64,000 bases of DNA from positions 1-64,000 of the forward strand of contig NZ_MJUZ01000008.1 of assembly GCF_002237645.1 (NCBI RefSeq), given 5' to 3'. How positions within the stretch are numbered: the first letter of the stretch is position 1; every line of letters starts with the position of its first letter. The position numbers and the translations under genes are program-made. Shown piece after piece: positions 25,996 to 34,586 of this stretch. The DNA is from Desulfovibrio sp. MES5 (GTDB lineage Bacteria > Desulfobacterota > Desulfovibrionia > Desulfovibrionales > Desulfovibrionaceae). The notes below the pieces were generated by a model that was given only the letters and a program-made list of their open reading frames with translations, made no database searches and had not been told where the DNA came from.

Positions 25996-26160
25996 ATGGA
26001 AAATAGCAATGAAGTAAAACTCCATGAAGAAATTGAAAAAATGGAGTATGAGCCCCTGGACCCCGTAGAAATGAAGCTCATCAAGGGCGGCGTGGGTCTT
26101 GGCATCTTTCTGCTGGTGGTTCTGTTTGTCATCAGCAAGTTTGTAATGACCACGCACTAG
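25996..26160 (+). CDS. 54-aa single-span membrane protein, partner of the YeiH-family gene
   Basis: This gene is too short for the ORF track. It encodes MENSNEVKLHEEIEKM followed by an acidic stretch, KLIKGG, a single membrane helix (GLGIFLLVVLFVISKFV) and a short tail. CGGAG lies 7-8 nt before the ATG, and the gene begins 15 bp after the transporter stop, with a terminator-like hairpin after it. Codon use (GGC GTG GGT CTT GGC ATC) matches the neighbours. It probably is a small accessory subunit or regulator of the transporter; that role is inferred from the arrangement only. Confidence 0.75.
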   Translation: MENSNEVKLHEEIEKMEYEPLDPVEMKLIKGGVGLGIFLLVVLFVISKFVMTTH

Positions 26161-26185
26161 GCACTGCCATCGCGTAATGCACAAC

Positions 26186-26215
26186 ACACCGGGAAGAGCC
26201 AGCTCTTCCCGGTGT
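26186..26215 (+). terminator. Stem-loop after the transporter operon
   Basis: ACACCGGGAAGAGC and GCTCTTCCCGGTGT form a 14-bp perfect stem around CA. The following T-run is poor (TCGCGTT). Confidence 0.7.
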
Positions 26216-26236
26216 TCGCGTTAATAAGGATCTGTT

Positions 26237-26467
26237 ATGCCGCGCTATCATCTGCGCTTTATGAAGGGGCCCAATTACACGCTTAATCTCGAATATGAAG
26301 CTGTGGTTGAAGCGCCTTCCTTTCAAGAAGCACTGGCCCCGCATACTGACTGGCCCATAACTGAAAGTTACGACCACGCCACGGCCACTGCCTGGAATCC
26401 CGGTACCTGCGTGTATTATCAGGAAATGTGGGAAGCTGCGCTCTTGCCGGAGAATACGCCGGAATGA
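26237..26467 (+). CDS. Small protein of unknown function
   Basis: A 76-aa soluble protein (MPRYHLRFMKGPNYTL...) with an AAGGA site 8 nt upstream. It ends in an ATGA overlap with the following DUF523 gene, which supports it being real and co-translated. I do not recognise a family; aromatic residues are frequent (Y, W, F about 13%). Confidence 0.7.
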   Translation: MPRYHLRFMKGPNYTLNLEYEAVVEAPSFQEALAPHTDWPITESYDHATATAWNPGTCVYYQEMWEAALLPENTPE

Positions 26468-26907
26468 CGCGCCCACGCTATATCGTCAGCGCTTGCCTCG
26501 CTGGAATTGCCTGCCGGTATGATGGCCGCGCCAACGCGTGCGCTGCTGTCGTGCAGATGGTGGCAGAGGGCAGGGCGGTTGCGGCCTGCCCGGAGTGCCT
26601 CGGTGGATTGCCTACGCCCCGTATGCCGAGCGAAATTGCGCACGGCAAGGTTATGACCAGGGACGGGCATGACGTAACCCGGTTCTTCAAGCTTGGGGCA
26701 CAGGCTGCTACCGATCTCGCCAGACAACAGGGCTGTACTGCCGCCATACTGAAAAGTCGTTCGCCTTCCTGCGGATATGGGCAGGTTTATGACGGCACCT
26801 TCAGCAAAGGTCTGTGTGAAGGGGACGGAATATGGGCCGCACAATTGCGTCAGGCGGGATTTGCCCTGTTCAGCGAAGAGTGTTTGCCGCCGGAAGAGCA
26901 GGGGTAG
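26464..26907 (+). CDS. DUF523 family protein (YbbK-like)
   Basis: A 147-aa cysteine-rich protein. The family pattern is clear: SACLAGIACRYDG at the N-terminus, CPECLGGLPTPR in the middle and ILKSRSPSCGYG towards the end. These invariant Cys residues suggest metal or cofactor binding, but the function is not established. The ATG at 26464 overlaps the upstream gene by 4 bp, so the longer ORF-track start at 26428 is unnecessary. Confidence 0.92.
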   Translation: MTRPRYIVSACLAGIACRYDGRANACAAVVQMVAEGRAVAACPECLGGLPTPRMPSEIAHGKVMTRDGHDVTRFFKLGAQAATDLARQQGCTAAILKSRSPSCGYGQVYDGTFSKGLCEGDGIWAAQLRQAGFALFSEECLPPEEQG

Positions 26908-26983
26908 AAAAAAAAGTAATTCAGAAACTGCGCAGGTACATCAGCATTCCTGATTGGTGACGAAACAGCAGTTTTTTATGAAT

Positions 26984-27026
26984 AAAAGCCCGGATCAGCG
27001 CAGTGTCGCCGATCCGGGCTTTTTTG
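26984..27026. terminator. Bidirectional terminator between DUF523 and the hydrogenase protease gene
   Basis: AAAGCCCGGATC and GATCCGGGCTTT form a 12-bp stem with flanking A- and T-runs, between convergent genes. Confidence 0.88.
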
Positions 27027-27043
27027 TGAAAATGGGCTAATCG

Positions 27044-27529
27044 TCAGATTTTTTCAGCGCAAATGCCTTGAAGGGCCAACTCTGCTACAACTTTTTCACA
27101 GAATTCCGGCAGCTTGGCTTGAATCTCGGACGTGAGGTTCAAGCCCATACTTTTGTAGTCGAGAGGCTGTATGCCGAAAACCACAGCGTTGGGGCGATGG
27201 CCCGCCAATTCGCAGGTCGCCAGGGTGTCCAGCAGGTCGGTCTGGTGCATTGAGTCCCTGAAGCTCAGGCTCTGACGCAAATTTTCACCTTCAAGCCTGT
27301 AGATGGTACCTGGCTCCTTGGGGCCGAGCACGACATCCAGCACGACCAGTAAATCGCAGTCCATCAGCTCGCTCATGAGCATGAGCCCCTGCGTGCCGCC
27401 ATCCATAAGGGTCACGTTGTCAGGCCAGCGATAGTGCGCTTCAAGATATGCTGCGGCGCGTACGCCAAAGCCTTCGTCAGTCAACAGGATATTGCCTACC
27501 CCAAGGATAAGCACTTTCTGCTCGCTCAT
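27044..27529 (-). CDS. hynC: [NiFe] hydrogenase maturation protease (HyaD/HupD type)
   Basis: A 161-aa endopeptidase that trims the C-terminus of the hydrogenase large subunit once nickel is inserted. The N-terminal LGVGNILLTDEGFGV contains the metal-binding Glu of the family, and VLDVVLGPKEPG and LPEFCEKVV follow. It is last in the hydrogenase gene order, 77 bp after the large-subunit gene, but a hairpin with a T-run lies between them, so its expression may be lower. The symbol follows Desulfovibrio usage for the third gene of the hyn operon. Confidence 0.9.
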   Translation of the reverse strand: MSEQKVLILGVGNILLTDEGFGVRAAAYLEAHYRWPDNVTLMDGGTQGLMLMSELMDCDLLVVLDVVLGPKEPGTIYRLEGENLRQSLSFRDSMHQTDLLDTLATCELAGHRPNAVVFGIQPLDYKSMGLNLTSEIQAKLPEFCEKVVAELALQGICAEKI

Positions 27530-27553
27530 GTGTCAGCTCGTTTGCTTGAAGAG

Positions 27554-27586
27554 AAAAAGGGCGGGGGATTTGGCCCCCGCCCTTTT
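27554..27586 (-). terminator. Hairpin terminator between hydrogenase large subunit and protease genes
   Basis: On the minus strand AAAAGGGCGGGGG and CCCCCGCCCTTTTT pair around a short loop, with a T-run after the stem. It should reduce read-through into the protease gene. Confidence 0.8.
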
Positions 27587-27605
27587 GCGTCATGATTATT
27601 GTAAC

Positions 27606-29282
27606 TTACAGGACCTTGAACTCATTGACTTCGTTGGTTTCGCCGTCAATGACATGCACCGAGCAGGCGATGCAGGGGTCGAAGGAGTGGATGGTGCGCA
27701 GAATTTCCACCGGGCGCTTGGGGTCGGCCACGGGCGTTCCCACAAGGGCTGTTTCGGCGGCGCTGGGCACGTCCTTGTCATCCCGCGGTCCCAGGTTCCA
27801 GGTGGTGGGCACCACAAGCTGGAAGTTGTCGATCTTGCTGTCCTTGATGGTCATCCAATGCGACAAACCGCCACGGGGCGCGTCCACAAAGCCCACGCCG
27901 CGACCGGAGACCGGCACGGTGTAGTTTTCAACGATCTGCTTGTCCTTGCCGATGTTGTTTTCGTACTCGTTGAGCCAGTTTTCCATCTGCTGGGCGATAA
28001 CCAGGGTCTGGATACCGCGAGCGGCAGTACGGCCAAGGGTGGAGAACAGGGCTTCGGGGCCCACGTTCAGCTTGGCAAGTACGGCATCAATGGTGGGCTT
28101 GATGGTCTTGTGGTTGTGACCATAGGCAACGAGCATCTGGGCAAGGGGGCCGGTTTCCACGGCATGGTTGTCGTAGCGCGGAGCCTTGTTCCAGGAGTAC
28201 TTGGCCTTGTCGCCCATAAAGGTGAAGTGCGGATTGGTCTCACCGTTATAGGGCTCGCGGGCCTGACCTTCGTACCAGCTGTGCTTGACCTGCTCGTTGA
28301 TCTTGCTGGGATCAAAGGGCTGTACGGAGCCGACCTTGCGGTCATAGATGACGCCGGGCTTGTACCAGCGGCTGTTGAGGTCGCGTTCGCCGCCGACAGC
28401 GGGGAATTCGCCGAAAGCCATGAAGTTGCTGGTGCCGCCGATGCCGGCCCAGTCCTTGTAGTAGCTGGCCACAAGCAGCAGGTCGGGAATGTAAACTTCT
28501 TCAATGAACGCGCGGGACTTGGCGTAAATGTCGCGGAATTCCTTGATGCGTTTGGGGGTCAGGGCATCGTAACAGGTCACGCCGCCAGCCACAGTAAACT
28601 GGGTGTGCGGGTTTTTGGCGCCGAAAACGGCCATGCCCTTGGCCACTTCAACCTGCGCGCGCAGGGCCTGCAGATAGTGGGCCGTGCATACGAGGTTGGC
28701 TTCGGGGTCCATGTAATAACCCTGATGCCCGCCAAGGAAGTAGGCGTTGGTGAAGGGGCCGAGCTGGCCGCTGTTCACGAAGGTCTTCAGCTTGGCCTGC
28801 ACGGCGGCAAAGTCTTCAGCCGTGGCCTTGCGGGGCGAAATGGAAGAAGCCAGCTTGGCGGCTTTGGCCGGGTCAGCCTGAAGGGCGTTGGCGACATCCA
28901 CAAAGTCCAGGGCATGCAGGTGATAGAAATGCACCAGATGGTCATGCATGAACTGGTTGGCAAGCACGAGGTTGCGGATATAGGTGGCGTTGGCCGGAAT
29001 GGGCTTGTTGATGGCGTCTTCAAGGCAGCGCGTGGAAGCCAGGGCGTGGGTGTACGTACAGACGCCACAGGTGCGCTGGGTGAAATGCTGCGCGTCACGC
29101 GGATCGCGTCCCTTGAGGATGGTTTCAAGACCACGGAAAAGGGTGGCGCTGCTGCGGGCTTCCTTGATTTTGCCGCCTTCAACTTCAACTTCAATGCGCA
29201 GATGCCCTTCGATACGGGTCAACGGGTCCACAACAATGGGGCCAGTGTAGCTGCTCTGGGGCGTTTTGGTGACTTGGCTCAT
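27606..29282 (-). CDS. hynA: Periplasmic [NiFe] hydrogenase large subunit
   Basis: A 558-aa catalytic subunit that binds the Ni-Fe(CN)2CO centre and oxidises or produces H2. The proximal ligands are Cys72 and Cys75 (RTCGVC) and the distal ones Cys537 and Cys540 (DPCIAC), so this is the all-cysteine enzyme, not the [NiFeSe] form. Cleavage by the maturation protease is expected after His543, removing the 15-residue tail VIDGETNEVNEFKVL. It has no signal peptide and should be exported by the Tat system together with the small subunit. It lies 11 bp downstream of the small-subunit gene. Naming follows D. vulgaris (hynB small, hynA large); other species use the opposite letters. Confidence 0.97.
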   Translation of the reverse strand: MSQVTKTPQSSYTGPIVVDPLTRIEGHLRIEVEVEGGKIKEARSSATLFRGLETILKGRDPRDAQHFTQRTCGVCTYTHALASTRCLEDAINKPIPANATYIRNLVLANQFMHDHLVHFYHLHALDFVDVANALQADPAKAAKLASSISPRKATAEDFAAVQAKLKTFVNSGQLGPFTNAYFLGGHQGYYMDPEANLVCTAHYLQALRAQVEVAKGMAVFGAKNPHTQFTVAGGVTCYDALTPKRIKEFRDIYAKSRAFIEEVYIPDLLLVASYYKDWAGIGGTSNFMAFGEFPAVGGERDLNSRWYKPGVIYDRKVGSVQPFDPSKINEQVKHSWYEGQAREPYNGETNPHFTFMGDKAKYSWNKAPRYDNHAVETGPLAQMLVAYGHNHKTIKPTIDAVLAKLNVGPEALFSTLGRTAARGIQTLVIAQQMENWLNEYENNIGKDKQIVENYTVPVSGRGVGFVDAPRGGLSHWMTIKDSKIDNFQLVVPTTWNLGPRDDKDVPSAAETALVGTPVADPKRPVEILRTIHSFDPCIACSVHVIDGETNEVNEFKVL

Positions 29283-29293
29283 TTTTTATCCCC

Positions 29294-30250
29294 TTAGTTC
29301 TGGTAGAACGGCGTCATATCGTCCCAGAAATTGGGCTCGCTGCAACCAATGCAGGGGTGCCCCGCGCCTACAGGCCAGTTGGTCTCGTTGAAAAGAACCT
29401 TGGGACAGTTGTTATAGGTCTCCGGTCCTTTGCAGCCCACATCATACAGGCACCAGCCCTTGCGCGCTTCTTCCGAGTTGAAGGAAGGCGCAAATTCGCC
29501 GGCGTCGAAATGTTTGCGGCGTTCGCAAAGGTCATGCACGGTCTGACCGAAGAACATGACGGGACGGCCCACTTCGTCAAGCTCAATCTTCTGGCCCTTA
29601 AGGAAGGCCACGAGGGCTCCAACCATATTGATGGGGTTGGGGGGACAGCCAGGCACGTTGATGGCCTTGATGCCAATGCTGCCGTAGCAGTCATTGACGC
29701 CCTTGGCGCCGGTGGGATTGGGCTTGGCGGCCTGGATGCCGCCGTAGCAGGCACAGGTGCCCACGCTGACCACGGCCTTGGCCTTGGGCAGAATGTCCTT
29801 GCAGATGTCATACATGGTGTGGCCGGCAATGTAGCCGTACTTGCCGTCCATGCCGGTGGGAATGGCGCCTTCGACAATACAGACAAAACCTTCAGGGCTG
29901 TTGACGGCGGCATGAAGCGCTTCTTCAGCGGCTTCGCCGGCGGCGGCCATAATGGTTTCGTGGTAATCAAGAGAAATGGTGTCGAGAATGAGAGTATCGA
30001 TGAAGGGTTGATAGGTGCGCAACAGCGCTTCAGAACAGCCCGTGCACTCTGCGCCGTGCAGATAGACTACCGAGGGGCGACGCCCGGTAAGAGCGGCGGC
30101 CACCTCAGAGGCGAAAGCCGGGCCCATGCCCATGGCTACGGCCACTGCTGTGCAGAATTTCATGAAATCGCGGCGGCTGATGCCCTGGCGCTCCAAACGC
30201 TCCAAACGCTCTTCTCCGCCTTCTTTGCCCAGACCCACGGCAATACGCAT
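29294..30250 (-). CDS. hynB: Periplasmic [NiFe] hydrogenase small subunit
   Basis: A 318-aa FeS subunit carrying the electron relay of three clusters. A Tat signal (SRRDFMKFC followed by a hydrophobic stretch) directs the heterodimer to the periplasm. Cys ligands are visible in [30 protein letters not shown], the [11 protein letters not shown] block and the C-terminal [16 protein letters not shown] and [13 protein letters not shown]. The ATG at 30250 has AGGAGG upstream; the ORF-track start at 30334 adds 28 unrelated residues. It is the first gene of the operon, with a long AT-rich gap before the divergent metY. Confidence 0.97.
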   Translation of the reverse strand: MRIAVGLGKEGGEERLERLERQGISRRDFMKFCTAVAVAMGMGPAFASEVAAALTGRRPSVVYLHGAECTGCSEALLRTYQPFIDTLILDTISLDYHETIMAAAGEAAEEALHAAVNSPEGFVCIVEGAIPTGMDGKYGYIAGHTMYDICKDILPKAKAVVSVGTCACYGGIQAAKPNPTGAKGVNDCYGSIGIKAINVPGCPPNPINMVGALVAFLKGQKIELDEVGRPVMFFGQTVHDLCERRKHFDAGEFAPSFNSEEARKGWCLYDVGCKGPETYNNCPKVLFNETNWPVGAGHPCIGCSEPNFWDDMTPFYQN

Positions 30251-30865
30251 AATAGCCTCCTGGCAAGAGTGAATGAACAACTGCGGCGCAGTCCCCTGCC
30301 ACCGGGGCCTGCTGTGCGGCGCGAAAAAAATCACGCCGTTCCGTGTCAGGACAGCGGCGTAGCAACGTCCGGCTCAGGGCCGTGCGCCCGGCGGCGCTGT
30401 CAGTGTATAATTCAGGAACAAACTTAATGCGGGAGACCCATTGACCTTGGCACGTGCGACATTCATGCCCCTCATGTTTTCGCACAATCAACTGGCCGTC
30501 ATTTGCAAAAAATTATACGCCGTAACCTGTGCGCGGTCAATAGGGTTGTGATTTTTTGCGTGCGCCTGAATCAGACGACAGCCATGCGAAATATGGTGTG
30601 ATTTTCTCTTATGCCGCAGCCTGAAAGCGCTTGCGGGCAGATGCTCCCCAACACTTCGTGCCAATAAAAAATTGCACATGCACACACGGTGCAACAGATA
30701 CCGAATACAGTAGAGCAAACAATTATTGGCTCAATAGATAAAAGGCGCAGCGGTCCTGCAAAAAGTGCGGTTGCCAGCAGCAAGGGCTTGCGCTATTTTT
30801 CGAAACCGCGCGGCTTAGGCCCCGGGCAATATACTTTCTTTACCACCGCATACTTCGAGGATGGC
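30251..30865. other. Intergenic region between hydrogenase operon and metY
   Basis: Divergent control region of about 615 bp. It is AT-rich at 30.53-30.73 kb. I checked for a sigma-54 site and a SAM-type riboswitch and found neither. A GC-rich leader part (30.74-30.83 kb) before metY has no obvious aptamer pattern. No gene is supported. Confidence 0.5.
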
Positions 30866-32131
30866 ATGAAAACGGAATCCCTTTGTCTGCACGCCGGATA
30901 CGAGCCCAAAAACGGCGAACCCCGCGTGGTGCCCATAGCACAGAGCACCACATTCAGATACGAGTCCACGGCGGCCGTTGCGAGACTTTTTGATCTTGAG
31001 GACGCGGGCTTTTTCTACACCCGTCTTGGCAACCCCACCGTGGACGCAGTGGAGCGCAAAATCGCGGCTCTTGAGGGCGGGGTGGGCGCGCTGTGCACTT
31101 CATCCGGCCAGGCCGCCAGCATGCTCTCCCTGCTCAATATCGCGCAAAGCGGCGAGCATGTGGTCAGCGCGTCCAGCATTTACGGGGGCACCTTCAATCT
31201 TTTTGCCGTCACGCTGAAAAAACTGGGCATCGAAGTTACCTTTGTAGACCAGAACGCCTCGGACGCGGAAATTGAAAAGGCTTTTCGGCCCAATACCCGT
31301 GCGGTTTTTGGCGAAACACTGACCAATCCATCTATGGACGTGCTGGACATAGAGCGTTTCGCGCGGCTGGCGCACCGCCATCGTCTGCCCCTGATCATCG
31401 ACAGCACCTTTGCCACGCCTATTCTGTGCCGTCCCTTTGAGTACGGCGCGGACATTGTTGTGCACTCCACAACAAAGTATATGGACGGGCATGCCCTGCA
31501 GATGGGCGGCGTTATCGTTGACAGCGGCAATTTCGACTGGACCAGCGGCAAATTCCCCGAATTTACCGAACCAGACCCCTCATATCATGGGCTTGTGTAT
31601 ACCAAAGCCTTTGGAAAAGCGGCCTATATCGTCAAAGCCCGGGTTCAGCTCATGCGCGACATGGGGTGCTGCCAAAGCCCGCAGGGCGCTTTTTACATCA
31701 ATCAGGGCCTTGAAACCCTGCCGCTGCGTATGGAGCGGCACTGCCGCAATGCCGAAAAGGTGGCCGTTTATCTTGAGGGGCACGACAAGGTCGAATCCGT
31801 CAGTTATCCGCGCCTGCCGGGCAACGCCAACAAGGCGCTGGCCGACAAGTATCTGCCCGAAGGGTGCAGCGGCGTCATTTCCTTTTCGCTCAAGGGCGGG
31901 CGGGATGCCGGCGCGCGCTTTATCGACAGTCTGAAGATGATCTCTCTTGAGGTGCATGTGGCGGACATCCGTACCTGCGTTCTGCATCCGGCCAGCTCCA
32001 CGCACCGCCAGCTGACCGATGAGCAGCTGCGCGATGCCGGCATTGCCCCCGGCACCATCCGTCTTTCTGTGGGACTTGAACATGTGGACGACACCCTTGC
32101 CGACCTCGCTCAGGCCCTGGAACAGGCATAG
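30866..32131 (+). CDS. metY: O-acetylhomoserine sulfhydrylase (PLP enzyme, Cys/Met metabolism family)
   Basis: A 421-aa PLP-dependent enzyme that should make homocysteine from O-acetylhomoserine and sulfide, apt for a sulfide-producing organism. The motifs are YTRLGNPTVDAVERKIAALEGG, the SGQAA PLP-phosphate loop and HSTTKYMDGH with the Schiff-base lysine. The length and the EPDPSYHGLVYT block favour MetY over cystathionine enzymes, though methionine gamma-lyase cannot be excluded. ATG 30866 has GAGG 6 nt upstream; the ORF-track start is 59 codons too early. Confidence 0.9.
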   Translation: MKTESLCLHAGYEPKNGEPRVVPIAQSTTFRYESTAAVARLFDLEDAGFFYTRLGNPTVDAVERKIAALEGGVGALCTSSGQAASMLSLLNIAQSGEHVVSASSIYGGTFNLFAVTLKKLGIEVTFVDQNASDAEIEKAFRPNTRAVFGETLTNPSMDVLDIERFARLAHRHRLPLIIDSTFATPILCRPFEYGADIVVHSTTKYMDGHALQMGGVIVDSGNFDWTSGKFPEFTEPDPSYHGLVYTKAFGKAAYIVKARVQLMRDMGCCQSPQGAFYINQGLETLPLRMERHCRNAEKVAVYLEGHDKVESVSYPRLPGNANKALADKYLPEGCSGVISFSLKGGRDAGARFIDSLKMISLEVHVADIRTCVLHPASSTHRQLTDEQLRDAGIAPGTIRLSVGLEHVDDTLADLAQALEQA

Positions 32132-32229
32132 CCCAAAGGCGCAAACAGGGTGCGAGAACAGACATCCTGAAGATTGAAAGACGCCCTCTACGGCGTTTGC
32201 CAGCGCGGACAGCGCCTGTGCCTTCACGG

Positions 32230-32280
32230 CAAAAGCCCGTTCACGCAGCCGCCAGAGCGCTTGCGCCATGAAACGGCTCT
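32230..32280. repeat. Family D repeat copy downstream of metY
   Basis: GCAGCCGCCAGAGC followed by a 27-nt dyad ending GGCTCT closely resembles 2742-2780. The similarity extends about 25 bp to the left (gccttcacggc against gcctttgcggc). Confidence 0.55.
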
Positions 32281-32307
32281 GGTTGCGAAAATGGTGTTTG
32301 CCAATAA

Positions 32308-32342
32308 ATAAAGGCGGCGGAAGAAATTCCGCCGCCTTTATG
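32308..32342. terminator. Bidirectional terminator between metY and the D,D-carboxypeptidase gene
   Basis: ATAAAGGCGGCGGAA and TTCCGCCGCCTTTAT form a 15-bp perfect stem between convergent genes. Confidence 0.85.
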
Positions 32343-32359
32343 GTGATGTCGGGCCTGCG

Positions 32360-33322
32360 TCAGCGCTTTCTTTTGCCCGCGAAGATTTGCTGAATTTTTT
32401 TGGGCGACGTGGGGTAGCGGAATCCGGCCTCAATGAGCCTGCGCGCCGCGTTGTCGCGTCCCACCCGGCTGGTGCCGCCCATAACCACGGCCAGCATGCG
32501 GGTTTTCCCCCTCTGGGCCGTTACAATGAGATTGTAGCCCGAGGCCACGGTCCATCCGGTTTTGAGTCCGTTGACGCCCGGAACCTGCCCCAGCAAGGCG
32601 TTGGTATTGCGCGTCATTCTGCCGCGATAGGTGAACAGGGGCACATTGTGATAGCGCAGGGCCGATGGGTGGGCGCGAAGATAGGCGCGCGCCAGGGTGG
32701 ACATGTCCCTGGCTGTGGTTTTTTGCCCGGCGGCGGGCAGACCTGTGGGATTTTTGAACGTGCTGCGCTGCATGCCGATGGCTTTGGCCTTCTGGTTCAT
32801 GGCCCGGACAAACAGGCGCTCATTGCCGCCCACACGGCGGCTCACAGCCGTGGCCGCGTCATTGCCCGAAACAACGGCCATGCCGGTAAGCAGCTGAGAC
32901 ATAGGCACCCGTTCGCCTGCACGCAGATACATGGATGAACCGCCGACAGAGGCTATCTCGGGCGTAATCCTGATTTTTTCTTCAACCTTGATTTTTCCGG
33001 CCCGTATCTGGTCCATGGCAAGAAACATGCTCATGACCTTGGTGAGCGAGGCTGGCGGTATGGCCATGTCCGCATTTTTGGCGTAAAGCACAGCGCCCGT
33101 GTCCATATTGATAAGTATGGCGGATCGGACGGGCATGGCCGCCATAGACCGGCCGGGCAGGGCGCAGAGCAAAATGAAGCAGACCAGAAAGACGCTGGCC
33201 ATGCGCAAGAAGCTGCGGCGTTGCGTGGCGGAGCCATATCCCTCGTCGTCAGTAATATGCCTGATGTCCCGACGAAGCGTGGCGGCAATCGTAGGGATGG
33301 CGCAAAAATCTGTTTTAAACAT
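32360..33322 (-). CDS. D-alanyl-D-alanine carboxypeptidase (S11, low-molecular-weight PBP)
   Basis: A 320-aa S11 serine peptidase that trims the terminal D-Ala of peptidoglycan stem peptides in the periplasm. The catalytic triad motifs are ASLTK (Ser92/Lys95 from this start), SGN and KTG (LKTGWTVASG). A hydrophobic signal sits at about residues 42-61 (MASVFLVCFILLCALPGRSMAA), unusually far in, so the true start could be Met41 at 33202; neither has a good RBS. The C-terminal PBP5 anchor domain is missing, as in PBP7-like enzymes. It overlaps the upstream permease gene by 8 bp. Confidence 0.9.
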   Translation of the reverse strand: MFKTDFCAIPTIAATLRRDIRHITDDEGYGSATQRRSFLRMASVFLVCFILLCALPGRSMAAMPVRSAILINMDTGAVLYAKNADMAIPPASLTKVMSMFLAMDQIRAGKIKVEEKIRITPEIASVGGSSMYLRAGERVPMSQLLTGMAVVSGNDAATAVSRRVGGNERLFVRAMNQKAKAIGMQRSTFKNPTGLPAAGQKTTARDMSTLARAYLRAHPSALRYHNVPLFTYRGRMTRNTNALLGQVPGVNGLKTGWTVASGYNLIVTAQRGKTRMLAVVMGGTSRVGRDNAARRLIEAGFRYPTSPKKIQQIFAGKRKR

Positions 33323-34421
33323 TATACCTGTATGCGCGGTTTGCTTCTTCCACCGCCTGCATGGCAAAAGCCAGCAGAACAGGGCCGGCGATAAGTCCCA
33401 CCGGGCCAAAGCTGGAAAGTCCGCAGAGAATGGAGATGATCAGTATAAAGAACGGGGCCTTGATGCCCTGCCGCAAAAATAGCGGGCGCAGCACATTGTC
33501 CACGCCAGCGACAGCCAGTAAGCCCCACAGCGCCAGGCCAACAGCAGCCATGGTCTTGCCTGTGAACCAGAGTGAAATGCAAAGGGGAACCCACACAAGC
33601 GCCGTGCCAACCATAGGGATGGGAGCCACAAGGGTGGCAAGCAGCCCCCAGAACGCGGGCTGGTTGACGCCAGCCACGGCAAAGGCGACGCCGCACATAA
33701 GCCCCTGAGCAAGAGCCACCAGAACAATGCCGAGCATGATGCCGCGCAGGGCTCTGTGAATGGCGGCAATAAAGCGCCTGAGCAAGGGCTGGGAAATGTG
33801 GAATATCCTGCCGGTAATCTTGCGGATGCGGCGGGAATAGACCGTGAAGATCACGGTCAGGCTTATGAAAAGAAAGCTGGTCCAGAGCACGGTCATGGTG
33901 CCGCCCAGAAAATCCACGCCGCGCGACAGCAGCACGCTCATGGCGCTGTCAAAAAAACTGTCCAACTTCAGAAGCAGGTCGTTGAAAACGCGCTCCAGGC
34001 GGGGGTGTTCAGTCAGGCTTTGCCGCCACTCCTGTATGTAAGCCACCCATTCCATCGGCAACTGAAAATTGTTGGCCTGCAGTTCACGCAGGCGCGTAAA
34101 CCCGGCCGCCGCCTGAGGCGACACCAGAAGCACCAGTACGGCCACAGGCACCACGAGCGACGAAACCAACATGCCGATATATGCGTAAAGCGGCATGGAG
34201 TGCGAAAGGGAAAGCATGGTGCGGCGTTTGTGGGAGTCTGGCGTGTTTCTCTCAATCCGCATGCGCCAGGCCCGCGCTTTCTGGCGAAGCCTGCGGTACT
34301 GCGGCAGGGTCAGGCAAGACAGGCAGGCAGCCATAAAAATCGTGACAGGATTGGGCATCAGCAACAGATAGCAGGCCAATACAGCTAGCAGATAGAGCAA
34401 ACGGGGCAATGTCTGTGTCAT
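33315..34421 (-). CDS. AI-2E (PerM) family membrane protein
   Basis: A 368-aa polytopic membrane protein of the AI-2E/PerM family, with the paired N-terminal helices, a periplasmic-size central segment and a C-terminal helical bundle (IMLGIVLVALAQGLMCGVAF, GPVGLIAGPVLLAFAMQAVEE). The family includes the TqsA autoinducer exporter and Na/H antiporters, so the substrate is open. I start at ATG 34421 (MTQTLPRLL), which begins the first helix; the ORF-track start adds 54 unlikely residues. It overlaps the carboxypeptidase gene. Confidence 0.85.
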   Translation of the reverse strand: MTQTLPRLLYLLAVLACYLLLMPNPVTIFMAACLSCLTLPQYRRLRQKARAWRMRIERNTPDSHKRRTMLSLSHSMPLYAYIGMLVSSLVVPVAVLVLLVSPQAAAGFTRLRELQANNFQLPMEWVAYIQEWRQSLTEHPRLERVFNDLLLKLDSFFDSAMSVLLSRGVDFLGGTMTVLWTSFLFISLTVIFTVYSRRIRKITGRIFHISQPLLRRFIAAIHRALRGIMLGIVLVALAQGLMCGVAFAVAGVNQPAFWGLLATLVAPIPMVGTALVWVPLCISLWFTGKTMAAVGLALWGLLAVAGVDNVLRPLFLRQGIKAPFFILIISILCGLSSFGPVGLIAGPVLLAFAMQAVEEANRAYRYNV

Positions 34422-34586
34422 GCAAAATAAGCCTTGAGTTGCGTATGCCGTGGCGGATATGGCCGAAAACAGGCCAAGCGGCGTAAGCCTAGCAAATAGA
34501 TGCGGGGTCTGCCAAGCCTTGCTGGCAAATAAAAGATCTCCGGTAGTTGCATTGCGCCCCTTGAGGGGCTGGTATATAGACAAAAC

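Noticed and set aside
27606-27680. Possible selenocysteine in the hydrogenase large subunit
   Set aside because: The C-terminal motif is DPCIAC, with a normal Cys codon and no in-frame TGA, so it is a standard [NiFe] enzyme.
30430-30460. Sigma-54 promoter for the hydrogenase operon (TGGCAC at about 30447)
   Set aside because: There is no TTGC at the required distance, on either strand.
30690-30865. SAM-type riboswitch before metY
   Set aside because: I could not match the leader to a SAM-I or SAM-II core; only unspecific GC-rich pairing is visible.
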